Assembly: GCA_040143965.1 (NCBI GenBank)
Contig: JASJQH010000020.1
Span: forward strand, 1-48,262
Direction of reading: 5' to 3'
Source: Basidiobolus ranarum
Taxonomy: Eukaryota; Basidiobolomycota; Basidiobolomycetes; Basidiobolales
DNA length: 48,262 nt
Under the pieces are notes generated by a model. That model had not been told where the DNA came from. It ran no database searches and was given only the letters and a program-made list of their open reading frames with translations. Positions within the stretch are counted from its first letter, which is position 1; each line of letters starts with the position of its first letter. Position numbers and translations under genes: made by a program. Positions 22,751 to 33,349 of the stretch are shown here, one piece after another.

Positions 22751-23545
22751 ATGAGGGTCAGGTGTAAGTCACTCTTAGTTTGCCTATCTGCAATGCTATT
22801 TAGCCAGTCATTAGCGCAGTCAACTGGCTACGGCAGTGGCAGTAAGGATCCTGAAACTGATAAAAACGACCCGAAAGCAACAGACAAAACGGTAGCATAA
22901 TCCTAACTCAAATATAACTGATATCCACTAGTACTAACGTTCCAGTAGATTCCATATAGCAAGCTTCCGGAAAAGGAGAGACCAGAAAGTCTATTTGTGG
23001 GAAAGTTTGAAGCAGATGTAGATTGCCTCCACATGGTCAAGCAGGCAGAGAAAGAGAACCCAGTCCTGAAGGAGTGCTACACTACCACAGGTTTATTCTT
23101 CAGTCCTCTTACTAAAGTGTGTTCAAGTAAATGCTTTGATCAGACTGTTAAAGCATCGAAGCTTATTGCTGGCAAATGCGATACTCAAAAGTCGGGTGGT
23201 AATAGCAAGGATCTAGTGTTTACCTCGTGGTCCATAATGGAGAATGCGAAGATATATTGCTCCAAAGCTGAAAATTCCTATTGCGTTCGAAAAATTAAAG
23301 ATTTCGAGCTTACAGCCCTGGAAAGAAAAAAGGGAGTAGAACCTACCGAGGAAAAGAAGACACAGATGTGCCCGCCTTGCATTAAAGACATCTATACATT
23401 AGTCAAGGACTACTTGGCTAAGAACACAGTACTCCCACGAGTGTATTATGATCAACCCAAACACCTTGAGGACATCGTCCCCGAAATAGAGAAAGTTTGT
23501 GGTAATAAATTAAGCCTTGGGAGTGCTTCAAAGCCTACGAAATAA
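22751..23545 (+). CDS. Secreted cysteine-rich orphan protein
   Basis: Two exons, 22751-22891 and 22949-23545, join in phase 0 (donor GTAGCA, branch-site TACTAAC at 22932, acceptor CCAGTAG) and give 245 residues. The start ATG 22751 gives MRVRCKSLLVCLSAMLFSQS, a good signal peptide with likely cleavage near SLAQ; the upstream ATG 22703 sits too close to the TATA box. The mature protein has a low-complexity Lys/Asp/Thr-rich stretch, then a domain with about ten cysteines including MCPPC and VCSSKC, which suggests disulphides outside the cell. No transmembrane helix or GPI signal follows. I do not recognise the family, so no function is proposed; a lineage-specific wall or host-interface protein is one possibility. 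Confidence 0.75.
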
Positions 23546-23891
23546 AGCATCGTTAATATTTTGTTACGATAAATCGAGATAAATTGCGATAATTACCATA
23601 ATTACAATGCTTACCGCAATAGTCACATGTTCCTACTGATACGAATCTAACACTACTTGATAGTTCACGGAAGGAGTGGTGCCCCAATTTTTTAAAACTG
23701 TGATGAAGATTGTCGCAGCAGATAGGAAATTTCTCACCATATGCAGTTACACGAAACGCAATTGGCCGATCGTACTCTCTTATAATTGCCACTTCCCCAG
23801 TGATAGGTGTGATATATTTCACTAAAAGCTTTGTTCTCTTGTCATTGTTACTTGACTTCCCTTTACACTTGTCTCTTCTGTTCATTCCAAG
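23546..23891. promoter_or_regulatory. Intergenic upstream of ISA1
   Basis: These 346 bases lie between the secreted orphan and ISA1. A minus-strand frame of 110 codons fills most of it (23885-23553), but it has no supporting features and overlaps the ISA1 promoter; see rejected items. Confidence 0.4.
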
Positions 23892-24296
23892 ATGTCTTTC
23901 GCTGCAGCTGTTAAGAAGGCCACCGTTCGTCCCGGTGTGTCATTTAGACCTCGTAGAGCTGCTCTTGCTTTGACACCTGCTGCGGTACAAAGAATCAAGG
24001 TCATGGAAATGCAAACTTCTGCTGCTGCTCCTGAAGAACCCAAGTACTTGAAAATTGGAGTTAAAACCAAAGGATGTTCTGGACTCAGTTATTCATTAGA
24101 TTATACCAACAAAAAAGACCGATTCGACGAGCTTGTGGCCCAGGATGGTGTAAACGTTCTAATTGACTCTAAAGCACTATTTTCGATCATTGGTTCTGAG
24201 ATGGATTATGTTGAGGATAAACTTTCCTCCCAATTTATCTTCAACAATCCTAATGTCAAGGAAGCTTGTGGCTGTGGACAAAGCTTTATGGTTTAA
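23892..24296 (+). CDS. ISA1: Mitochondrial iron-sulphur assembly protein, IscA/HesB family
   Basis: A single exon encodes 134 residues. A-type carrier proteins act late in mitochondrial 4Fe-4S cluster assembly for aconitase, lipoate synthase and related enzymes, usually as an Isa1-Isa2-Iba57 unit. The family signature is three cysteines: Cys62 in KGCSGLSYSLDY and Cys126 and Cys128 in EACGCGQSF, with the usual spacing of 64 residues. The Arg/Ala-rich N-terminus (MSFAAAVKKATVRPG, then RPRRAALA) fits a mitochondrial presequence. The GLSY and GCGQSF blocks place it with Isa1/ISCA1 rather than Isa2. It is intronless, unlike most neighbours. The 3' end is convergent with ARMC7. Confidence 0.95.
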   Translation: MSFAAAVKKATVRPGVSFRPRRAALALTPAAVQRIKVMEMQTSAAAPEEPKYLKIGVKTKGCSGLSYSLDYTNKKDRFDELVAQDGVNVLIDSKALFSIIGSEMDYVEDKLSSQFIFNNPNVKEACGCGQSFMV

Positions 24297-24646
24297 TAGC
24301 ATCCATGAGTACAGTAATGCAATAAGCTAACACTCCCTCATACTCTCCATTGCATCTGTCGTTATTTAGATTAATAGCAGCAGTTTAAATAGTTACACCT
24401 TTATCTCTCAACCACTTTACATTGACCTATTCGCGACACTTGTTCCCTATTCACACACATCATTTTTAGAAGTTAATAAATTTTGTACAGCTTTTTTATC
24501 ATCATTCACTTGACCAGGGAAATTGTAGTTAGTACGTAATTATGAAAGCAGTCATACCACGCTTTATACTAGACATTGTTTAACGTTTATAGATTTATTT
24601 CTCAAGGTTTATACATGCAGCACCCACTATGTATGTGTCTGCCAAT
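24297..24646. other. Intergenic between convergent ISA1 and ARMC7
   Basis: These 350 AT-rich bases separate the two convergent stops. I see only 3' UTR-like sequence. Confidence 0.5.
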
Positions 24647-25429
24647 TCACTGAATATGTAACTTGGAATTTTCAAAATAGTCCGACAGGAAAATTTTAGC
24701 CAAATTTGCCAAGCAAACATTGGACGAACTGGAAAGTAGTTTCATCGAGTTTTTTAGCGATTCGGTTAATATTACTAAGGAAATATATGAGAAAATGGAA
24801 GAATGATAGTAAATGGTTTAAGCAACAACTACCTTTGGATGTTTCTGCAGTAGTGAGATACATCAATGTGGTGATACTGGACTTCACTGTTTCTACGCTT
24901 TCACTAGATAAACAATTGATAATCAGTGGTAATCCATCGTTCTCAAAAATATGGCTACGAATTCGGTGGTCTGAAAGAAACTTAAGGTTAACTCAATAGT
25001 AACTTGAAAATAGTGAGTTTTGGAATTTTACCCAAACATAAGTTGCATATCCCACCCATAGCAAATTCTTTGATCTGTTCTTCTTCCTCTTCTAACGCGT
25101 CTATAAGACAGTGCATGAGTAACTGTTAAGGTAACTTGATTCAAAGCTAATCTTTACCTAGAAACAGATCTACTACGTTAAGCTGAAGTAACCATGTAAA
25201 ATTGATTGGGTCATATGCGAAATTAGCTAGATTTGCTAAGACTTGGTGCTTTGCTTCTATAATATTTTCAAAGGTGTTGGTGTGGAGCTTATATTGGTCT
25301 ATTTTTAAAAATTATAATACCCGTGTCATCTGTATCTTGATATTCTGTGACCAACTCTTGTAGATATTCGAACCTATTAAGACTATATGGACCAGTTCGT
25401 CGCTCTAGTTGTGAACGTGAGGTGAACAT
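24647..25429 (-). CDS. ARMC7: Armadillo-repeat protein ARMC7
   Basis: Five exons (25429-25321, 25256-25158, 25100-25032, 24970-24833, 24774-24647) join, each intron in phase 1, and give 180 residues, close to the roughly 200 of human ARMC7. The product starts [13 protein letters not shown] and contains [62 protein letters not shown] and [11 protein letters not shown], which follow the ARMC7 pattern of armadillo repeats in order. Human ARMC7 has been found in activated spliceosomes; a role in splicing fits an intron-rich genome, but this is inference. The frame extends upstream to another ATG at 25486 (19 extra residues); I prefer 25429 because of the conserved MF(T/S) start. It is divergent from EIPR1, sharing about 190 bases. 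Confidence 0.88.
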
Positions 25430-25618
25430 GTGTGATTGTTGACCTCGAGTTACTGAATGTGGCCAACAAATTATAGGTATTTCCATCAAATAAGAGTAAT
25501 TTGTGTAAATAATGAGGGAATGTAATTAGGCATATTTTTGGTATAAATCAAGTTATTACCAACGTCACTTGTGGTTTTATTACTAAGAGCTTGGTTCCCT
25601 GCAACTTTCACTTTTTCA

Positions 25619-27282
25619 ATGGATATTTCGGATAAATCAGTTGTTTACGGATTGCGACATAATGTAATTTGACTATTTCTATTTCTTTACCTCATAGTGT
25701 TATTAGTTACTAAGCCTCTTTTTAGGCAAGATGTCTTAGCTCCGTCAAGGGAAGCTCACTTCGTAATAAATTTTTGGCCGGAACCAGGAAATTAAAAGAA
25801 AGTAACGAGGTAATTCAGAAAGCATTTTCCAATCTTAGTTTTAAAAACCAATAAAAGAAAAATATTACGACCCAGAAAGATTCATTTGGTCGACTTTGAC
25901 GAAGAAGAAATGGAAGTAAAGAGTTTGATTTATCGTCATCCACCTGAAATTTGGTCTCTGGAGACTTGTCCAAGTGATGAACAACTGTTTTTTTCGGTTT
26001 ACAGTGAAGGTAGGGATATTCAAGCAAGCTTATTGCTTTTATTATATTCACTCATATTCACGCCTTTACTTTTAGTTGAAAATAACCAAGCACAGTTTTC
26101 TGGAACTCTTTGGCGAATGGATAATACAAATGTATTGAACACAAGCGCGAACGAGGCTCAAGATTTACCTTTGAAGGAACTTGCAACTCTCAAAGATGAT
26201 GGTTCCTTAGGACATATGAGAAAGTAAATTCACCTCAAGTAAATCACTTTCCCTTACACGAGCTCAAATATACTTTAGGGTACTTTGGAATCCTACCGGG
26301 GATCTTTCTAAGGTAGTTTCTCTACACGAAAATGGCCTCTATCAGTGGTCATTAGACTCAGGATATAGTGACGTAAAGGTACAAATCTACAATATTTTGA
26401 CTATATGAGGTCGAGCCAATCCTCACCAATCCTTTCCAGGCAATAAGTTCAACTCCAGGTCGAAATAATGAGAAATTCACTTGCGCAACATGGAGTCCTT
26501 ATGAGCAGCAAATTGTTACAGGACGGAGAGGCAATATAGTCGGATGTGATTTGCGAGATATGAAGTAAGCTCTTGTTATTGTAAGCGTAAAAATTTGGAT
26601 ATCGACACCATCCCTGACCACAATTCTTCCCAACCCCACTAGCCCTACCTTTACAATCAACAACGCACATACACTAAATGTTCGCTGTATTGATTTCAAT
26701 CCTAAGCGTGAGCATATAATAGCTACTGGTGGTGACGATGGTAAAGTGAAGTTCTGGGACATTCGTAATACCAAGACGCATATCAGGGAGTTATCTAATC
26801 ATACACACTGGTAAATGCGATATCTATTTGTTTCTTTCTCCCCTAAATGCGACTAATTTACGATTGGAACAGGGTCTGGTCAGTATCATTTAATAAATTT
26901 TACGATCAGTTGATTCTCAGCTCTAGCTCCGACTGCCAAGTTAATCTGGAGAGAGTGGATTCAACTTCGAGTAGCAGATTGAATGAAACTCTTGGAAAAT
27001 TGGATGAGACTAGCAGTTTGCACTCAGTTGGCCAGGCTTCCATTGACTAGTAAGGCTTATCTATATTCACGGATGTTGAGACTTTCAGATGTTTACTAAT
27101 GTTCGTTTGCTTCCAGTAATATACAGGATCTATTAGTTCTTGCCTACGAAGATCATGAAGAGAGCGTTTATTCCGCAGTCTGGAGTAATGCCGACCCTTG
27201 GATACTAGCCTCACTTTCTAATGACGGTAGATTAGTCATCAATTTCGTTCCAAGGGAAGAGAAGTACAGAATCATACAATAG
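25619..27282 (+). CDS. EIPR1: WD40-repeat protein EIPR1 (TSSC1)
   Basis: Nine exons (25619-25663, 25726-25809, 25880-26009, 26076-26223, 26279-26378, 26440-26564, 26643-26810, 26873-27049, 27117-27282) give 380 residues, matching the roughly 387 of human EIPR1/TSSC1. EIPR1 binds the EARP and GARP tethering complexes and acts in endosomal recycling. Diagnostic blocks: [20 protein letters not shown] near the N-terminus, [25 protein letters not shown] (a WD repeat), [15 protein letters not shown], and the family C-terminus [20 protein letters not shown] followed by [16 protein letters not shown]. Phases are consistent throughout. The third acceptor (25879) was chosen because only it keeps the frame. 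A Ser-rich insert near residues 300-325 replaces the acidic loop seen in animals. Confidence 0.92.
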
Positions 27283-28432
27283 AGTTTCTTCATGTGACCA
27301 CTCAAGTACCTTATACAAATCACTGCACTTTGTTTGAAGCAGCAGTGTATGGAGCAGGTGTGCATTCTGACATTCTGGTTTTGTAAACAGCTGAAATTTG
27401 ATATAACTTGATTCTCAAATAAATGAACTATAACCGGTATTGCTGGATGTCTAAATTGTCTCGTGTGTACTCTATATTCTACTGTTATGTGAAAGGGAGA
27501 TGTTCTTTGGGGGTTCAACGGTAAAATTGATAATGAATCCCAAATTCATTCATCTACTCTCCAGCTGTTTTGTTCAAGTTGGAGGTTGCTTTTTGTTACT
27601 TATTGTATGCGCATTTAGCATTGAAATGGCCCACGTTGTCACACAAATATTTACATCCTTAAATGCTATTCTGTTAATGGATCAATGATTTGCCAAATCA
27701 AACATGAGGATACATGCCGGTTTGCAATACCCTGCACGGATAATTCAACTTGGAGGAAGGCCTGCGTTGTGTTGTCTTTTGATATGTCTTGCAATTAGCC
27801 CTTTGAGGTTTACTAGCTGTTTATGACTGTAGCAGAATAACCGCATCAAGTTACGAATAATATCTACAATTGTCTCGCTATTCACATGATTGAATGCTGA
27901 TATAATCTGGGAACCATCATGGAATTATGGGAAAAGCACGTCTCTGACAATACGACCAATCCGGATGGTGGGCGACCGATTCAACTTAATATGGACAAAT
28001 GACAGTAAACTATTCGTCCATGACGAAAGGATCTTGACCAATTCTGGATCATCTGATACAATTGCCATACTGTTAATGAGACTATCTTTATTCAGCGTCC
28101 TTACTAGTATTGAATTGTATTGTTAAATTAATATATTGTTAGCATATTTACTGACAATTGCGTCGGTTCTTCAACTAATTGGTGGAATGTTCTTGTTTCA
28201 AGCCAAGATACATTTGTTTATCCTCCTTTCTAACAATTACACGGCGTTTAAACCTCAATCAACTTTATCTCCTTGACCCAATATCCTCCTTCTACTTTAG
28301 TGACAATCTTGTTCTTGTAAAATCTTCCCTTTGTACTCATCTGTAAATTTATCTACCCCTGCTCGAGAAGAAGCTTACGTTGTAAAACCATCTATTCATA
28401 CCCTCAACCTTTTTATAGTTCACTTTCAGCTC
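27283..28432. other. Long intergenic region upstream of the ubiquitin protease
   Basis: About 1.15 kb lies between EIPR1 and the USP gene. Several short frames occur (for example 27500-27688 and 27890-28126), but none has an initiating ATG together with family similarity or recognisable splice sites. No repeat or RNA gene was recognised. Confidence 0.45.
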
Positions 28433-31428
28433 ATGAGTGCTGCAGTTTCACCAAATTCTAAAGCGTATCTCGCCAAATTGAGAGAGAGATCTACTATTCA
28501 ATTTGACTCTAAATATCCTTTAAAAAATTGGATTACCTCAGCCAATAAACTCTATGACCAGGTAGTTAACACTGTAACTATCTCTTTTATATAGACCCGC
28601 CTTTTCTTACAGGTTTACTTTTTATTTGTATAGTCGAAACATGCTCACGATAACGATGAGTTGGAAGTCGCTTATGTATGCTTCTTGAAAGCAACTAGGT
28701 AAGTTTATGTTATACTTTTATGCTTTAGAAACAACCATTTAAACTTCTTCCATTTATGTAAAGTATTGTTATAGATTATATACCAAAACACAAAGAATTC
28801 TCAAAGTACTCCAAGCTGGATGCCTATGTTAGCCTCAGAGAGGTATATTTACTTGGTTCACTTTTTGGAAGAGATTTCATCTGATTTACATATATATTAA
28901 CCTATTTTATTGATATAGAAAATATTTAAGGCTATACCTATCTTTGAGTCAGTCAAGTCGAAATTAGAGGATACAATTACTGTACAGTCAGCAAGCAACG
29001 CTAAAGTTTCGAATATCATGAAGATTAGTCCACCAAATTCGGCTTCTAGTATTTCGGAGAGAAACATAATTTCCGGCCATAGTAAACTTGATAAAGACTC
29101 ACCTATCTCACTCTCTCGCATCCAGCCACCACAACCCCCGAACGGTCCCAGTAGACCTGTGATTGGTACACAGGGTAATGTGGCTGGATCAGTTGATATC
29201 GGAGTTTCACCGTCTAAAAGATCTGCCTCCCATTCTATCTCTCACACTACAACCATGTCTCCAAAGACTCTTCATGAATTCTTGACAAAAGGCAATGGTG
29301 GTCCGTCGTTACTTGTTTTAGATATTCGGCCAAAGGCAGACTATGTGAAAGCCCATATACGAGGAAAATACATCGTCAATATCGAGCCTTTTACTCTAAG
29401 AGAAGAGTCAGTATATAACTTACAATTCATCTCTAATTTACATGTTTACTAACTGTATCACTTGTGTATAGTGTCACATCTTCGAAGATCGAAGCCACTC
29501 TCGTCTTATCACCCCAAGTTGAGCAAGATCTCTTTCGTGATAGAAATAAATTTGATTTCGTGGTAGTCTATGATCAAAACTCGGAAACCCTAGATCAACG
29601 GGTATACCTTAGACACGGAGACATGGCGGAAAACCCTTTACAGAGATTAGTCCATGCTATATACGATTTCGATTTCATTAAAAAGACCAAAAACCCACCT
29701 ATTATGTTGGTGGGCGGGTTTGATGCTTGGTGGAATGCTTATGGTCCTTCTGGCTGTATAACTCAAGGGGATCTTATCACACCACAAGCCATCAAGAAAT
29801 CTAGGATTGGCTCTATTTCGAACAAGCAGTCTGCGATAAGCCCTGCTCTTGGACGTCCTATAGCTAGAAGTGTACTTGACTATGTACGGAATTTGTTTAG
29901 AATTTATACACAAATACGCTTACTAACTAAAGTTTATTATTTCCATAATATGTAGTTCCATATGCAAGCCTCATCATCTCTACCACAATCTATGGTTTCT
30001 TATGGAGACTTCAGAGCAGCAAAAAGTGGTTTAAATTTCCACCCCGATTACTTGAGTTCCAACTTTGGGACCAGTCAGTCGTCTCCCTCAGTTACATTCA
30101 ATCCTTCAGCTACCCTCGATAAATATCAGCCTTTAAGACCTACGGAACCTGTCGGAATGCCAGTGCAAGATGGAGCAGCAGGTGTGAAGCGACGAAACAC
30201 TTTTCTGGATAATCCTTATTACGGATTCACCAGTACCAAAGACCAACTTGATAGCTCACCAAATCCTAGAAGGCTATTACCAGAAATCCCTTCCAAAGAT
30301 ATAATGACACCTCTAATTCCCAATCAAGTGCCTGACTTATCGCTAGCCTCACCTGTATTTGAATCGTCGGTGAAGGAACTAGGCTCTGTTCGTATTGGTA
30401 TTACAGGCCTTAAAAATCTTGGGAACACTTGTTTCATGAATTCCATTCTACAATGTCTGAGTGGAACAATTCCTTTGGCTAGGTACTTTCTCGGTGGCAG
30501 TTACAAGCATCATATCAATAAGACCAATGTTATGGGTACCGGTGGTGTTCTAGCAGAAGCGTATGGTAATCTAATTCGTGTTATGTGGAGTGAACAATAT
30601 AATTTCGTATCGCCAGTAACTTTCCGTGAAGCGATTGGTCGGTTCGCCTCGCAGTTCCAAGGCAACAAACAACAGGATGCTCAAGAGCTATTAGCATTTC
30701 TATTGGACGGTTTACACGAAGACTTGAATTTAATTAAAAGTAAACCAATAATCGAAGATGACGACGATGATTATTTGGAGAGTCTACCTGAAGAAGAGGC
30801 ATCAGAGCTAGCATGGGAGAAGTATCTTTTACGCAATTCTTCCATCATCGTTGGTTTATTCCAAGGGCAATTCCGATCACGGTTACGGTGCACTGCTTGC
30901 CAGCATACTTCCACCACATATAATGCATTCATGTATCTCTCTTTACCGATCCCCAAAAATTCGGAAACAGTTACTCTCAAGGATTGTCTCAATGAATTTG
31001 TACGAGAAGAGGTGTTGGATGGTGATGACGCTTGGTTCTGCTCGAAGTGTAAAGAGCACCGTAAAGCTATCAAAAGTCTTACCATATCCAAGCTTCCTGA
31101 CGTCCTGCTCATACACATCAAGCGATTCTCATTTAACGGACCATTCCGGGACAAGCTGAACAACCTGGTCACTTACCCTCTCCGCGATTTAGACCTCTCT
31201 CATTACTTACCGCCCTCACCCAATCGGCCCACACCTCACTACAACCTGTACGGTGTGTCAAATCACATGGGTGGGCTCAATGGTGGACACTACACTGCAC
31301 ATATCAAGAATGGCTACCGTGACCAATGGCATTACTTTGATGATAGTAGAGTGTCGGTGTGTGAAGAGTCCCAGGTGAAATCCAAATCAGCGTATATTTT
31401 ATTTTACGTTCGGAGCACAGTTAATTAG
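28433..31428 (+). CDS. Ubiquitin-specific protease, Doa4/USP8 type
   Basis: Six exons (28433-28561, 28634-28698, 28764-28842, 28919-29406, 29472-29883, 29956-31428) give 881 residues. Order: N-terminal USP8-dimer/MIT-like helical region (about 10-100, with NDELEVAYVCFLKAT and IVIDYIPKHKEFSKYSKL), a Ser-rich linker, a rhodanese-like domain (about 190-350), then the USP catalytic domain (about 540-881). Catalytic Cys550 lies in GLKNLGNTCFMNSILQC, His836 in GGLNGGHYTAH, Asp853 follows, and zinc cysteines are at 703/706 and 753/756. The rhodanese active-site cysteine is replaced (VVYDQNS), as in other Doa4/USP8 relatives, so this domain is a binding module. The enzyme probably removes ubiquitin from cargo at endosomes. 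Donor GTCAGT at 29407 is unusual but needed for frame. Confidence 0.93.
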
Positions 31429-31756
31429 TCACTTCAAGCATCGAAATACGCATAATATGTCATCACACCTCAGTAACTTAATTCTCTATTATTATCAGTT
31501 GCTATTCATATTGTTCTACCGCATTTCGCTCCATTTCATTGATCTTGGCCACAGTGTGGTCAGCATTTGTTCTGTATATCTCACATAGCTTTGTGGAGTG
31601 ACTTGGATGAGTTTATTAGCCATCTGAGCACTTCAATAGAATGAGTTTGGAACAATAGATCAAGTAAGGAATAAGAGCGGTTATGTAAATAAAAGAAAGA
31701 TAAAGATGATACAAGGAACGGGATTTATCAAAGCGGTCTTTTCTTGTGTATAAAGA
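31429..31756. other. Intergenic between convergent USP and THOC5 genes
   Basis: These 328 bases lie between two convergent stops and appear to be 3' UTR sequence only. Confidence 0.5.
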
Positions 31757-32761
31757 TTATGAGTTATTCAATGAGGAGCTGGGCAATCCCAAAGAAACTT
31801 GTAATGGAGCTGAGGACTGAGATAAACCATGTTGTTAGATTATTATAAATGAGTTGACGAAAGATTTCTTCTAGAAGCCTTACTTTGGCAAAAGTATCCA
31901 ATTGTATGTCGATCTTCTCCAAAGCGAGTTTCTTTTCTTTGTTCAATTTGATAAGCTTTAACTTCAATGCCATCAACTCTTTCTTCTCAATATCAAGCCT
32001 AACATTATCAGGAGAAATATTAAAACGGGTATCTTTCTGAAATGGAAAATCATTTCATTTCTACTTCTATTTCACATACCTCATACGCTCTAGTTGTTCG
32101 AACTTTAATCGATTGATCATTCGGGTATGTGGATCGCTGGACTCCGTTAGCTCGTTACCTGCTTTCTCTAAGAATTCCGCCTCAGGAACTAACTCTAAAT
32201 CTTGATAGATAGAGCTAAAACGACATTAAATATATATGCTTCAAATGATGTAACTAAGTAAAGTTAATCGGATATACATACTCAAAAGCTTTACACTTTG
32301 AAATTTCTTGCTGCAAATGTTGTCTTTCATAACGTAAATTTTGTAAATCAAGGTTTAACAAATCTAACTCTTGCTTCGACTCCGACGTGGATACTTTTAT
32401 CTGTCGAGTGTGTGTATACGTTTGTCTATTAAGTTCTTTTAAAGAAACGAATAATGAGGAGGCAGTCTCAAATAACGCGTTCAATCTCTCCTTCTACATG
32501 AATTTACGTCTATGCGTAAGTAACTGGGGTGTCACAAAAGATAAGAAAATCCGTTGGACTGATCAAATGATAGCTAACCTCTAAAGTATCTTCCGGTTTT
32601 TGTTCGACAATCTTGCCTTGTTCCAACAGTTTCACGCCAAGTTCAGTCAACTCTTTGCACGTTCTCGATAGTTCGTTTATATGTGGTAAAGGGGTATCCA
32701 TGATTCCATTTTTAGGTGTACCGTTTTCGAGAAGAGAACTGGGAGGTAAATCAACTTCCAT
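31757..32761 (-). CDS. THOC5: THO complex subunit 5 (Thoc5/FMIP), short fungal form
   Basis: Five exons (32761-32579, 32493-32282, 32214-32076, 32036-31884, 31816-31757) give about 248 residues. THOC5 belongs to the THO/TREX complex, which couples transcription to mRNA export in the nucleus. The core matches the conserved helical region: LDLQNLRYERQHLQQEISKC, then DLELVPEAEFLEKA, PHTRMINRLKFEQLERM, a long charged coiled coil, and the ending SSAPLQVSLGLPSSS, comparable with the PLQ..LGLP block of fungal homologues. Animal THOC5 is far longer; only the N-terminal third is present, as in many fungi. The junction near 32076/32036 is ambiguous: other donor/acceptor pairs also keep frame. An in-frame ATG at 32875 would add 38 residues with no similarity. 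Confidence 0.8.
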
Positions 32762-33349
32762 TTTCAAGTTAGAACGGTATTGAACAACCTTGAACGGTAA
32801 CGAAAAAAAACACCCCACTTTTGGTATCGTGCCAAAGATGGGGTACTCTTTACTTCCCCTTGAAATTCTCGTCATAATGATTTCAATCTACCAAGTGATT
32901 TATAACTCAATTACTATAAATAATCTAGGAATCCTATCTCAGACGTTGGTTGTGACTATTACTTTTTATTTAGTCGCTCTCGCATAACACTATGGAGTCA
33001 AGCCTAACAAATACTATGTAAGAGAATATGCTGATTAGCATTTGAACATGACTGAGGAGAGCAGAATAGTCAAGATACTCCTATGAACAGGAATAAAAGT
33101 GGTTTACTTGTAAAAATAGCAATTGATGTAACATACAGTAGAGATGATTAAGAAATACAAAGTTTAATGAGAATAACAGAGGTGAAACGTAAAGGCTTCT
33201 AAAATACATAAAATGTTTTGTCTATGTGATGTACTGGTGATTGTCAATATCTATACGGAAAGGTTCAAAGTTAAATATCCAAGGGTAGTCGGGTTGCCTG
33301 GGGCTTTGCATCGTGGATAACATCTCTCAACAACAAAATTACTCAAAAA
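32762..33349. promoter_or_regulatory. Intergenic upstream of THOC5
   Basis: These 588 bases separate the 3' end of the PHD/Rua1 gene from the THOC5 start (both minus strand). Nothing else was recognised. Confidence 0.4.

Noticed and set aside
23553-23885. Minus-strand 110-codon ATG frame with a CDYCGKHC motif upstream of ISA1
   Set aside because: It ends six bases before the ISA1 start on the other strand, so it would overlap the ISA1 promoter. The Cys/His spacing does not fit a C1 or other zinc domain, and no intron or family support was seen.
27500-28126. Two short plus-strand frames upstream of the USP gene
   Set aside because: One is short and hydrophobic without a partner exon, and the other lacks an ATG. 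Neither resembles a family I know.
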